From assembly GCA_015680905.1 (NCBI GenBank), contig CM027377.1:8890501-8954500 (forward strand): DNA of 64,000 nucleotides, read 5' to 3'. Both the position numbers and the translations under genes were made by a program. Under the pieces are notes generated by a model. That model searched no databases, had not been told where the DNA came from, and saw only the letters and a list, made by a program, of their open reading frames with translations. This document shows positions 31,831 to 42,234 of this stretch, one piece after another (positions within the stretch are counted from its first letter, which is position 1; every line of letters starts with the position of its first letter). This stretch comes from Coptis chinensis. Its lineage: Eukaryota; Streptophyta; Magnoliopsida; Ranunculales; Ranunculaceae.

Positions 31831-34220
31831 CTCGTACATTCAAGGAATACAACCAACCCGCAAGGCGAATGCCTTAGTTTATTTCTAAGGCGGATTTTCA
31901 CCTGACATCATTAGTCATAAGCATTTCATTTTTTTTCTTTTCATTACATAGGCGTGGAGTGATCTAAATATGTGGGCGACACATTAAATTTTACCCGAAC
32001 ACTTTTACACCGGATTTTAACACTCAAGAGTTCTCATGTATTATAATATTTTCATTACAAAACAAACATCGTCTCAAACAATAGAATCATTACTAAAGAT
32101 TACAAACACAATAACTAATCAACTCACCTCATTATCAATTATATAAATCATAGATATCAAAAGATTCAATCAGAAATAAGGCATTAGTTAAATGTCTCGT
32201 GAATACATTTTAAACAACCACAATCACGTACACAATTAAGTACTAATATTATACACATATAGTTATCACAATAACTAATAACTAATATATAATATAGTGA
32301 CTACACCTGTACATAAGGCTGTCTACGTATCCAATCCTTTAAGATTAGAATCAAATCTTATGTAGCTCTTAACCAATAAATATCAACATCTCTATATGTA
32401 CCTTTAAGGAAAACAACAATTTATACTCTTAGAATCGCATACAATAAATTTCAGATACTCCCACAATCATATATGTAAAGTTTCATATCCAGAGATACAC
32501 TATGAACTTTTAAATCCAAAAACTCACAAATGGATATTTCTCTACTTTTGATTCTAAAAAAAAGCGATCTTATGAACCATGTTGGTTCCAAATAAAACCA
32601 AAATCTAAAAGTAGACTACAAACACTATATAAAACACCCAAGAAGAGTTTAAGAGACTCTTAGTTCATTACTAGACATATTTCTCAAAATAGGTTCATGC
32701 ACATAAAGGATAACACGATAGGTTTTCTAGCCAACTTGTCAATGTTATAGCTTTTCCTACATTCATCCAACTGACATGCAACTTAATTATTTAGAAACTA
32801 GGGTATGTAGACATATTTTTCATGTATAACTCGAAGTCCCAACCTCAGCCCATCTAGAAGAAAACTTAGGTTGAAAACAGTAAAAATCCTAATTTTCAGC
32901 AAACTAGATTTCTGACGGACTATCTTCTGAAGGACACAATGCTTTCCACAGGTGTCCAAATGCATCGAGGTTTTTTGTGTTGAAAAGATAACACACAAAA
33001 CTTACTTTCTGATGTTTTACAAAAATACTCAATCTCATTCTAAGTGTACGAAACCTAGGTTAGAACACAGTGCACAGAAACTGATTTCTGACGCACTATT
33101 TTCTGCCAATCAAACTTCCAGACGTCATAATTAATTCCGCAGGCCTTCAAAATGCGACGAGGCCAATTGGGTTGAAAAGAAGACTCAGAACACTCAATTT
33201 TTCATGTTTCGGCAAGAGTTTGAATCTGACTCTATGTGAAAACTCGATTTCAAACCAGACACAGACCGAATTTCTGCAGTCAAAAAATTCTGATGTACCA
33301 ACTTCCGAAGGGTGTAACTCCTTCAACGTAAACCTAAATGCTATGGGGCTTTTTGAGTTTGAAAGAGGACAGCTAAAACTTACTTAACATGTTTTAATCA
33401 AAACCTATATCAATTTCTAAAGATACTGAAAATCGTCTCCAAATCAGACAAAATTCCTAACTAGAACAGGAACAAAACAACATCAATATTGGAACTAAGT
33501 GTACACCCATTTAAATACTTATCTAATTTAATAGAAGGGTTCATTGCTCAGGTAGGTTTTTTATACTAAAAAAAAGTTAAGAGATAAGTTTAAAACCGAT
33601 GAAAAGGTTAGGCTTATAGCCTTGTATAAGTCTGACTTGTAGATTCATTATACAAAAGAGAACCAATAGTTAAAGAGATTCAAAACTAATATATAGATTA
33701 AGTCCACATTAATGTCAGACTTAGTTTAGCTTAACCTTATTATAACTAGGTGAGCAACAAGTTAAGGTGTACCTCCTAGGTAGTCAAAACAATTCCTGCT
33801 TGGACTTACAGAATTTAAGTCCACATATTCCTACGTAATCATCACTACTTATTTCATATTTTAAATATCATGAAGGTTAGCACAAGTTGTTACAATCAAA
33901 TATTCCTTAGATCATCACCGACCATATAAGACACTTCAGTAGCAAATAATTCATACAAACACTTCAACTACTTAGTTCTCATACATATATATAAGTCGAT
34001 CATTTCTAATTCATAAACACTTCAAATGTTTATTCTCATATCTATAAGTCACTTCAAAAGCAAATAAGTGATGCAGACACCACCGGCCATATAAACTCAT
34101 TTATATCAAAAGAAATCTCAACGTAAGTAACTTAACACAGTATGCCATTTTCTTTTCTTTTTTGGCTTTGATCAACATAACAATTTTTCACTTCAAATTT
34201 CCAATAAATAAATTAAGTAT
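31831..34220. other. Right part of the outer insertion, non-coding
   Basis: AT-rich. Short frames (32798-32998, 32952-33134, 33172-33387) show no domain. Blocks around 32860-33000, 33050-33150 and 33170-33370 share a loose pattern (aaacctaggtt/agaa, tttctgacg.actat, ttcaa.tgc.acgaggc..tttgagtt), suggesting an old ~160-bp repeat. Confidence 0.45.
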
Positions 34221-34229
34221 ATCACTAAT

Positions 34230-34634
34230 GGGAGGGGTTCTAGGGACATATTTTATCTTGACACGTAAACAAACTCAAAATTGTTAGAGCATTTATAAGT
34301 TTCGGATCAGGCTAATATTTTTGTAGATATGATCTCCTAAATATTCTAAACATTGTCACAAATAATCTAAAAAATCAAAAAAATTCAAACTTGCCAAATG
34401 TAGTTAACAATTTACAAAATTTGGCTAATTGTAGACCGTTCATTTTCACCATTTTTATACTATATTTAACAAGTTTAGAAATTTTTGATTTTTTTTTATT
34501 ATTTGTGACAATGTTTAGAATATTTAGGAGATCATATCTACAAAATATTAGCCTAATCCGAAACTTATAAATGCCCTAACGATTTTGAGTTTGTTTATGT
34601 GTCAAGATAAAATATGTCTCTAGAACCCCCTCCC
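34230..34634. mobile_element. Complete foldback MITE, MULE type, 405 bp
   Basis: TIR gggaggggttctagggacat at the left and its complement ..ctagaacccc-ctccc at the right; the arms pair for well over 100 bp each. The 9-bp TSD atcactaat lies at 34221-34229 and 34635-34643. It belongs to the same family as the truncated element at 3522-3902. No genes. Confidence 0.92.
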
Positions 34635-34643
34635 ATCACTAAT

Positions 34644-35065
34644 ATAATTAATATGATAACTAATAAATTAAATTTAAAAATAATAAGGTTTAGACTACTC
34701 ACTGGAATTAATCGAAAAGCGAAAACGTGAGTTTACGTAACAAACTTGAAATCAAGCGAACTCGAAAACCAACGGTAAGGTGTTGTTTTCCTCCGCCTCT
34801 TTATCTTTCAAGCACTCTCAAGCAATAGATATCTATCTCTTTCTCTTTTGTACATCTCTCTCTGTTTTTCTCTTGTATTTCAAAAACCATAAAAAATACT
34901 AACAAAGAGAGAGGGTTCGGTTATAACCAAACCCCCCTCTAACTCTCCCACGTTTTTATCTTATCATATTTTATCTTTATCTTTTTTAAAAAAAAAATAT
35001 TATTATTATTTTTTAAACCCTAATGAATAGGAAAAAAATATAAAGAAAATAAACGGGGTGTTATA
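34644..35065. other. Right end of the outer insertion
   Basis: Contains CT-rich stretches (34780-34900) and an A/T run (34988-35018). It ends aaacggggtgttata. No gene. Confidence 0.5.
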
Positions 35066-35448
35066 GCAAAAGTTCGGGTTCGTAAGTAATTCGAGTATAA
35101 TACAAAGTTAAAAATTAAAAAATACGATAAAATTTGACAACATACTCAACAAACTTATAGTGACAATACGACTAATTCACGAGTTAATGATTTCTTGTAG
35201 AATTAATGAATTATTCCGTATCATTGAAAAATACGATATTTTTAAACATTTTCCGAATTAAGCGAATAATTTGTCGAATTGCTAACTATGGTTAGTGGGA
35301 CCTCCTTACATCTAGAGCACACAAATCGGGTACAAAATTTAAATTTTTAATGATCGATTCAAATTTGAATTTTGGAATTGGAGTTTTTTATTAACCCGAT
35401 TAATTTCGGTTTCGGATAGATAGTATAAAATAAGTGTGGAAAACAACA
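35066..35448 (+). repeat. 813-bp duplication, copy B, right half
   Basis: Continues copy A exactly from the break point (agttcgggttcgtaagtaatt) to its end (aaataagtgtggaaaacaaca). It proves that 20429-35065 is an insertion. Confidence 0.9.
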
Positions 35449-35765
35449 TATGCATCGCGAGCGCCAGAATAGATTTCACGCTCATCGAGCGTGCACAGAA
35501 TGCTAATTTGTCTAATGCAAGGTCAATCCTAGGCATGAAATCTTCAATTAGTATTACAAGGTTTAAACTATCATACCGTGTGCATAACCTAGGGAAGTTA
35601 TATCGAAAAGGCAACTAGCCCATGAGTAGTGAATTAGCGATGGCAGCACAAAAGTTCATTGAACAAGTCATATATTCTAAAAGTGAGTAATTATCTAGCA
35701 CATATGATCAATTCTAGGACGAAAAATCCTATAAGATCTCTAAAATTAAACGACATTCAAGCTAG
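35449..35765. other. No gene recognised
   Basis: Short overlapping frames on both strands only; nothing recognised. Confidence 0.4.
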
Positions 35766-35821
35766 CACTACCAAAAAATCGACTTTCCCCAACGGGCAAA
35801 TTAGAATTTTCTTGATAGTTA

Positions 35822-36391
35822 GGGCATCACCAATGGGACCTTGATATGGCCCTGTATCTTCAAATTTAAGAGAACAATACATAAATGGGCTTCTAATGCA
35901 GCCTTTATATTGGCCCCTATAATTACCATCCTTTAAAACTATCTCTATTTCTATCACATTTATAGAGGTCCCGGTCCGTTTCGCGAGATAACACCAAAAT
36001 GGGTCATAATAATTTCAGTTGAGTGGTACAACCAAAGTTGGTCAAAATTGCTCATATATTGGGAAATATCCCAGGTTCGAAACCCCACCCGAACAAGTTG
36101 TCTGTTTTTTAAACTTTTTGTACCAAATTTAAAAAGAAAAATAAATCACAATGAAATGTTACAAATGGGACTCGAACCCAGAACCTACGGATCTTGGGCT
36201 ATCTACACTTCCACCATGCCAATGCCAATTTCACAAGAATTGAAAGTTAATACAAGATTTAAAATTAATTTTAAAGGTTAGCATTGTAGGACACAAAATA
36301 TAAGGGTCCTCTATGTCCCTTCTCTCCTCTATACATATCTTCAAAACGCTGATGTGGCCCTCTATTATGAGGGCCTGCATTGGTGATGCCC
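35822..36391. mobile_element. PIF/Harbinger (Tourist-like) MITE, 570 bp
   Basis: TIRs gggcatcaccaatggg.cc and gg.cctgcattggtgatgccc are inverted, with the 3-bp TSD tta at 35819-35821 and 36392-36394. Three-base TTA/TAA duplications are the PIF/Harbinger signature. It has no transposase. It contains two tRNA-promoter-like segments in opposite orientation. Confidence 0.88.
36015..36230. other. Two opposed tRNA-like segments (A/B-box motifs)
   Basis: On the + strand ggttcgaaacccc at ~36074 fits a Pol III B box, preceded ~50 bp upstream by gttgagtggtac. On the - strand gggttcgagtccca (~36180-36165) fits a B box and tggcatggtgg ~45 bp upstream fits an A box. Neither forms a clean cloverleaf as far as I can judge. 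They may be remnants of tRNA-derived SINE heads or a tRNA-like feature of the MITE. Confidence 0.4.
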
Positions 36392-36742
36392 TTATGACTG
36401 TGGATTTAAAACCGTCGGGAAAAATTGTTTATATCAACGGTTTCGAGATGTCACAATTTTGATTTAAAACTGTTAGAATATTTTGTTTACGCCGATAATT
36501 TTGAGTCATCGCGACCACGGTTGGAATTCTCAACAAGTTTTAAATGTCACTGCTTTCTCATGGCTTTAAGCAGTCATGTAGGTGTCGCAAATGAGAAACT
36601 ATTGCCAACGGCTATAGTGACAGCTTGCATCCGTCGATAAGGTTTTTATTGCCAATGACTCTTGTGAAAGCTATGACTATCACAAAAGCCTTTTAGCGAG
36701 ACTATGTAACTATGCGGTATCCCAAAAACATTTGAAGTGTAG

Positions 36743-38813
36743 AGACCGGTATCAGCAATCAGCATGGGTGAACTCCTTAAATGGATTAACAAATTTTACA
36801 CTAAAAAATGAGGAAACTCAAATTGAGCATAGAATAGGGGACCAGCGGAAGGATTTCTAAATCAGGCAAATAATGGAAGTTTCCACAGTACAGCACTAAA
36901 AGAACGTGTACATTTAAAAGATATCCTCCAACAGCCTAGAAACATAAGTAACACATGGTGCACACAGTGCCAGATCCCCGACGCGAAGGGATGGATTAGT
37001 GTTGTACGCTTGTACTATATACTGTGTAAGATTGTAACGTAACACTGGATATATTGGTGAAAGATAGAAAATGGTGGTGCCCAAAACTGGCATTTTGATG
37101 TGGTGGTCTGTGGTCCAATTTTAACCAGATGACCTTCTCCTTTGTTTAGAGGTTTCAGATTGATTCGATACCGTGTGTAATATAAGGCACTCATTGTTTG
37201 TCGAATCATGAGAATTTATTCCATAACCACCTTACCTAGCAGGCTAGCAAAAGTAAAAGTATAGCGACAGTCATTTTTTGTGTATGTTGAATTTTATAAA
37301 AATGAAGCGAAGCTGAAGCTTGGAAAGTGTCAAAATTGTACTTCAAATATTATATCTGATCGCCTATAAGTCTATAACTACCACAGTCCACAACCAAACA
37401 CCTTCTGCAATTTCAATGCTTTACAAATTACAAGTTCCAAAAAAGCTATGAAACATTTAAGCATTCAATTGGAGTTAGTAAGAGAGGATAACAGATCAAG
37501 AATAAAATTGGCCGCATTATACAACGGGCATGGGCTCATCATCCTCTGTAAAATGTTCATATTTTAATGAGTAATTGAGGATTCAGTTTGTGGAGTGGCA
37601 TGACTTGAATCGGCATTGATGGTCATGGTACCGAAACTTGTCTTGGTTGAACATATATAACCAAACACAGTCCTTGGTTGAATATACGAAGCTACGATAT
37701 AGGTATCCGCTTTGAGAAAATGTTAATTTCTAATGTTTCTAACGCAGCAATAGCTATGCTGATGAGCTTGTTATTAATTGAGTTATTAACATTTATGATT
37801 TATCTCATAGAGAAGTTTGCAACAATTCAACAATAATAAGTGATGATAAGGCCGGTGTACTTTCTCTTGAACGGGTTTGTGTTTGAGCAAGATGTGGAAT
37901 TTGGATGGAGAAGGGGAAACATTGGTAATGATACCTAAAGAGAAGCCAAAATGAAATTGCTTAGATGTTATTGTGCAATGCATTAGAGCCACCCAACTTT
38001 TTTGCAATGAAAGTGGTCTCATATCACTTTGCAATTGAATAACGTCCCTCTCAAACAGTTTTATAATGATGAAGAGTTGGAAAATAAAGGTTTTTGTCGA
38101 TTAGCAGACCGGGCGAAGCAAATGTACTGTTTGAAAGGTATTTGAATAAATGGCCTTTTGTCATCATCTCAATTGAAAGAGGGGATAAATGTATGTAAAG
38201 TAAAGAATTTTGCATGGAATATATTAAACTAGGATATGCCCGTGCCGTACGGCACTTGTGAACTCTATGCACCATCAGCAGTATCTAACATGAATTCGAC
38301 GCCGTGCTATCTCCTCTACCAGCCCAATTAGTCATTATCCATAAGCCCAATAATATTAATTGGGCAAGCCTTATATGCAGTACCATGTTAAATTTGGAGG
38401 CCCAACAGTTTATAGCAATTTGCTTAGGTCTTTATAAAAGCCCAACCGGCCATGATTGTTGACTTTTGAGTGATTTTTAGATATATCACATGGATCTTGA
38501 TTTGGTTTAACAAAATTATACAAACCCTAAAATCACTTTGGATTAAGCCCATGCCATATTTTGTGAGGAAGATTTGTAGTAAAATTTCTGGGATGGGCCC
38601 TTGCCCTACATGATTACATTTTTGTTAAATAAATAAGAAGATATAGGCATCAAACTTAATATTAGTTGGTGATAAGTGGATAGGCCCCATAATTTATATA
38701 TTTAATTGCGGGCCTTAGATACCTATATGAGTTTATAAATTTATGAGACAGAGACATGCTTCCTCACATGTGGCAAAATCTTGAACTTACCACTTAATTT
38801 TTTAAAAGAGTGA
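36743..38813. other. 2-kb stretch without recognisable gene
   Basis: Short frames (37015-37209, 37786-38034, 38051-38275 on the - strand) show no domain. A palindrome gtgccgtacggcac lies at ~38241. The sequence could hold UTR or intron of an unrecognised gene, but nothing supports one. Confidence 0.4.
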
Positions 38814-38821
38814 TGTGGAGT

Positions 38822-39262
38822 TAGGGCTGTCAATGGATCGGATTTTGGAAAATCCGAATCCAAACCGATAAGAAAATTGAGAACCCGAAACTGAACTGAA
38901 CTGATAATATTATGTTTAATCTGAAACCGAACCAAACTGATAAGATATATTGTAAACTGAATCCGAACCGACCCGAACTGAAAACAATAAAATCAATTAA
39001 ATTTTAAATTAAATTAATTAATTTTAACCACACAATTTATCACATATACAAAATTAATTATAAATATTATTAAAATGTTATCTTATCGGTTCAGGTTTAT
39101 ATCGGTTCAGTGGAGGACAAACTCAAAACCAAACCAATATCTTATCGGTTCGGTTCGGTTTCGAGTCGATATAGGGCAAACTAAATTATCAAAACCGAAA
39201 CCATTTTTTATTGATTTAGTTCAAATCGGTTATCGGGTTATCGAAACCCATTGACAGCCCTA
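38822..39262. mobile_element. Non-autonomous hAT MITE, 441 bp
   Basis: TIRs tagggctgtcaatgg and ccattgacagcccta are perfect inverted repeats. The 8-bp TSD is tgtggagt (38814-38821) / cgtggagt (39263-39270), one mismatch. The interior is built of aaccgaaccgaat-like repeats in both orientations. No transposase. It is a different family from the hAT at 1164. Confidence 0.92.
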
Positions 39263-39270
39263 CGTGGAGT

Positions 39271-39639
39271 AATATAGACCTTTTAGGCCAAAGAAATAAC
39301 CAGCTTTAATATCATATTCTAACTTAAAACCAATTTATGATAATTAAGTGGAATGACCACCTAATTTATATTTAATTGCGAGGTTTTAGACACAGCAGGC
39401 CGGCTCACCCCATAGGCTGATGAAGCAGATAGTGAGGGCCTCACCTCACCCCCTACAGGCCGGGGATCAATTATTTGTAAAGCGTTATATACCTTTCGGT
39501 AGTTTTCTTGAGTTCGTTGAGCCCAATAGGCCTAATTTATAGACTTTATTGTCTCACATTTTTTGAAAGCCCAATGCATATTTCAGTCCTTCGATTTTTA
39601 CATACTTTTTCACATGGTCATTTACTTATTTGATGGCAT
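39271..39639. other. No gene recognised
   Basis: Contains a short GC-rich segment (39395-39465: gtgagg..cctcacctcaccccc..) with partial inverted symmetry. Nothing else. Confidence 0.4.
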
Positions 39640-40533
39640 TTAATGATCTACAAGTCATAATTTAATAACTAATTTAAACTTTATAAATCTAATTTTAACA
39701 ATAGTCTAAGAATCAAAATGAAGACAACCTAATTTATGAATTTAAAACAACTAAAACTAAATAAGAATACCCTTTAATCAATAACTAAATTGAAATGAAA
39801 ACTAATATTTTATTATAAAACTAATAGTGATTCTAAATAATAATCTACTTTGTTCTAACACTAATTAATTGAAGGTAAAAACTAGATTTAAAATAAGCTA
39901 TTAGAACTAATTAATGAAGTCTAACCTAATTTTCTAATCTAGATCTAGGTATCTTTAAGAGCTAAGTCTTCTTTCTACAAATGGAAGAGACCAGATCCAC
40001 TTTTTCGTGCATGGGCTGAGGAGCCATGTTTTGGGCCGGAAAATCGAGCCCAAAACCCAATTACTTCAGTCCACATATACATTTTCAGCTGGATTTAACT
40101 TCCATAGACTTTTCGCCCACTTTTGCTTCTCTGATTGGGTCAAGTCTTAGACCATTGGAAAGCTCTTTCCGAGCCGGTCATTTTGACATAAGGTAGGCCC
40201 AATTCTGAGGTCTGAGTCCAAAGATATGGCCTTTGGAAGTTCTGCTGACTTTTGTGTGCTATTTCTGCCCGCATTGACTTTGACTTTTCAGCTTTGACCG
40301 GGTTTTAAAAAAAAAATTTCTCCTTGAATCTTGGCCTTTAATCACAGAACTTCTTAGCAACCAACCCTTGCTCCTTTATCTCGCAAAAGGGGCGCATTTC
40401 TGCATATATTTGACTCCAATGCCTGAAATACATAAGAACACGATAGTAGTACTAACTCTTACTTATTAATCACATAATTGGTCAAAAGCGATATTGTTAA
40501 TGGGGTTAAAACTACAGTTTTGGGCTCTTATCA
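39640..40533 (-). repeat. Truncated Athila-type LTR
   Basis: On the minus strand it begins tgataagagcccaaaactgtag and parallels the LTR at 60660-62046 for ~0.9 kb (shared landmarks: tatggcctttgga / atatctttggactcagacct, accttatgtcaaaa, cggctcggaaagagc, ttgacccaatcagag). Similarity fades near 39640, so the far end is missing. It abuts and truncates the gag of the next element. The two LTR copies are well diverged, so this is an old insertion or another subfamily. Confidence 0.8.
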
Positions 40534-41028
40534 AGTGACTTTCATCAATCATCTTCTACACCAACCACCTCAAAGCATAACATTCGTTGGTGCCATGGTT
40601 TCGTAACTGATGATGCTGGCAATAAGGCTTGTCCGCCCTCTCCTATGGGTAATTCCGTGGTGGTATGTAATCTTGTTGATCTCTTATCACCCTAAAGATT
40701 TTCTCCAAAGGCTTGTTCAACTGTGTATATACCTTTTCTTGATATGGCTTTCTAACCTTTTCTTCCCTCCGTTCTCTTTCCCTAGGCTGATCCGCCTTGT
40801 ACCCCTTTCCCTTATAGTCCACTTTGCCTCTCCTTTCATCATCTTTCTCTAATGTACTTCCCCCTTTTTAGTAGACCACGGTATATAATCCTCACACCTT
40901 ATATACTTCTCCAATCTAGGATACAGTTCTGCCAAGCTAGATATCACCTCTTCATTTTTTACTATGGACATGTGTACTTTACTTCCTTGGCGAACTCCAT
41001 TCCTAAAAGCTATCAACTGCGATGCTTC

Positions 41029-41865
41029 TCATCTAAATTCTCCACTTTCATGGCCTCCGTTGAACCTGGACACAAATTTCCTTAATGATTCTCCGTCTTC
41101 TTGTTTCACATAAAACAGTGCGGACACGTCCACCGCTATTTTCTTTTGATGAATGTAATGAGTGACGAATGCCTTTTCTAGTTCACTGAACTTTTCTATA
41201 CTTCCAGCTGGTAACCGATAAAACCAATCGGAAGCTCCCTCTTTCAAACTTGCCGGAAAAAGCATACACCATAAACCATTAAACTTATCATCTTGCCATA
41301 AAGCTAATTGTTGGCGAAAATGTTGTATGTGATGCACCGAGTCTCCCTTTCCATCAAATCTATCGAATCTGGGTTGTGTGAACCGCCTTGGTACCTCCAT
41401 TGACCTCACCACCGCCGCCAACGGGTTGTGACTAAGCGTCACTATTACCTGGTTTGCCGTTCCTCTGCTCTCCTGCTGCACTCGTCGGATGGCTTCCCTT
41501 TCCCTTTCCAACATGTGTTGAAGTTGCGGTAATGTGACTCCATCTGCTATTCCACCGCTTTCCATTTGTGGATCTAACTCTACTCCCTTTCCTATTCCAT
41601 CTAACGGCTGCACAGGTTTCTCATCTAAGCTTTCTTCATCAGATTCATCTTCTATGATATTTTCCTCTCTTCTTGTTTCTTCCGCTTCCCGGCCTCTCTC
41701 TTCCCTCAGCCTACCCATCTCTACCTCTATCTCTCTCATTCTCTCCACCGCCGTCAGATCTGTTTCTCCTCCTACCTCCTCTACTTGATTGACCACTCCT
41801 ATACCATTTGCTTCCCCGACCTCCATTTCTGTCTCCGCTCTTGCTTTTCTTTTCGATGGTGCCAT
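41029..41865 (-). CDS. gag: Gag protein, N-terminal 278 aa (Tat-type gypsy)
   Basis: Structural Gag of a Ty3/gypsy element. The start MAPSKRKARAETEMEVGEAN lies ~70 bp after the primer site, which supports it. Residues ~1-110 are charged and probably coiled-coil (Glu/Arg-rich). Residues ~155-265 are the retrotransposon-gag domain with RFDRFDGKGDSVHHIQHFR, FPASLKEGASDWFYRLPAGS and LEKAFVTHYIHQKKIAVDVS. The frame ends early (…NGGHESGEFR) by a frameshift. In other frames downstream to ~40545 the C-terminal segment (DKPYCQHHQLRNHGTNECYA) is readable, followed by the truncating LTR. This is the longest uninterrupted coding stretch in the window. The + frame opposite (41534-41788) is a shadow. Confidence 0.9.
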   Translation of the reverse strand: MAPSKRKARAETEMEVGEANGIGVVNQVEEVGGETDLTAVERMREIEVEMGRLREERGREAEETRREENIIEDESDEESLDEKPVQPLDGIGKGVELDPQMESGGIADGVTLPQLQHMLEREREAIRRVQQESRGTANQVIVTLSHNPLAAVVRSMEVPRRFTQPRFDRFDGKGDSVHHIQHFRQQLALWQDDKFNGLWCMLFPASLKEGASDWFYRLPAGSIEKFSELEKAFVTHYIHQKKIAVDVSALFYVKQEDGESLRKFVSRFNGGHESGEFR

Positions 41866-41910
41866 CTTTTCTCCTAGAACCGTGGTTTTTAACCGGTGTG
41901 GTCGTCAGTT

Positions 41911-41933
41911 CAGTCCCCTCGGACGGCGCCAAT
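41911..41933 (-). promoter_or_regulatory. Primer-binding site of the gypsy remnant
   Basis: Minus strand: tggcgccgtccgaggggact, 2-3 bp inside the LTR end. It matches the tRNA-Lys-type site at 62.1 kb with a few mismatches. Confidence 0.75.
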
Positions 41934-42234
41934 TGTTGTGACCTAATTCTTTTTCTTAGACTTCCTATTTTTTCCCTCCCCCTCTCTTTAGGGTTTCCCC
42001 CCTTCTTTATACTTGGTTCATCCCCTAGTTTGCGCTTTACCCTTCATCTTCTTTCCATCCCTCGGTTATGATAAACCCACGTGTCTTCTCTGACTTCACA
42101 CGCCTCTCTCACCTTTTGCGCTATCCCTTCTATTTCTGCCCTAGACTTGCTGCCTACCCCAGTCTGCGATGACCCATCAGCCCATGGGCTTTTCCAAACC
42201 TTTGGGCCTAATCATCCCGAATCGGTCCGTAACA
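41934..42234 (-). repeat. 5' LTR of the gypsy remnant, 301 bp
   Basis: Ends TG/CA on both strands (tgttgtgacc...ccgtaaca on +). On the minus strand a TATAAAG lies near 42010, a plausible U3 promoter. taaca follows at 42235-42239 and might be the TSD, but its partner is lost. Confidence 0.85.

Larger units (their letters stand above)
20429..35065. mobile_element. TGTCACACCC...GGGGTGTTATA insertion hosting a gypsy element
   Basis: Everything between the two halves of copy B is extra relative to copy A, so the insertion limits are visible from the sequence. The termini tgtcacaccc and ggggtgttata are imperfect inverted repeats. Flanking acaaa (20424-20428) and gcaaa (35066-35070) look like a 5-bp TSD with one change. 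Without the nested gypsy element (21412-31300) and MITE (34230-34643) the element is ~4.3 kb, AT-rich and non-coding. TG start, 5-bp TSD and no genes would fit a large solo LTR or a non-autonomous LTR element; the terminal A instead of CA argues for decay or another class. A related 5' fragment occurs at 62212. Confidence 0.65.
35766..36739. mobile_element. Small CACTA-like element, interrupted
   Basis: The left end CACTACCAAAAAATCGAC is a typical CACTA terminus. The right end …caaaaacatttgaagtg is a decayed inverted match (CACTTCAAATG on the other strand). The 3-bp TSD tag is at 35763-35765 and 36740-36742. Subterminal aaccgtcggg / caacggttt motifs (36410-36510) recur, as in CACTA ends. Without the nested MITE it is ~400 bp and non-coding. 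The weak right terminus keeps my confidence moderate. Confidence 0.55.
40534..42234 (-). mobile_element. Minus-strand gypsy remnant: 5' LTR, PBS and gag only
   Basis: Reading leftward: LTR 42234-41934 (tgttacgg...cacaaca), spacer and primer site, an intact 278-codon gag start, then further gag in broken frames to ~40545, where an Athila-type LTR begins. Protease, RT, integrase and the 3' LTR are absent from the window. Its Gag is clearly related to that of the 21.4-31.3 kb element, so it is also Tat-like. Confidence 0.85.

Noticed and set aside
38235-38260. Palindrome gtgccgtacggcac as a regulatory site or Helitron hairpin
   Set aside because: No CTRR end follows and no partner terminus was found; a single palindrome is not enough.
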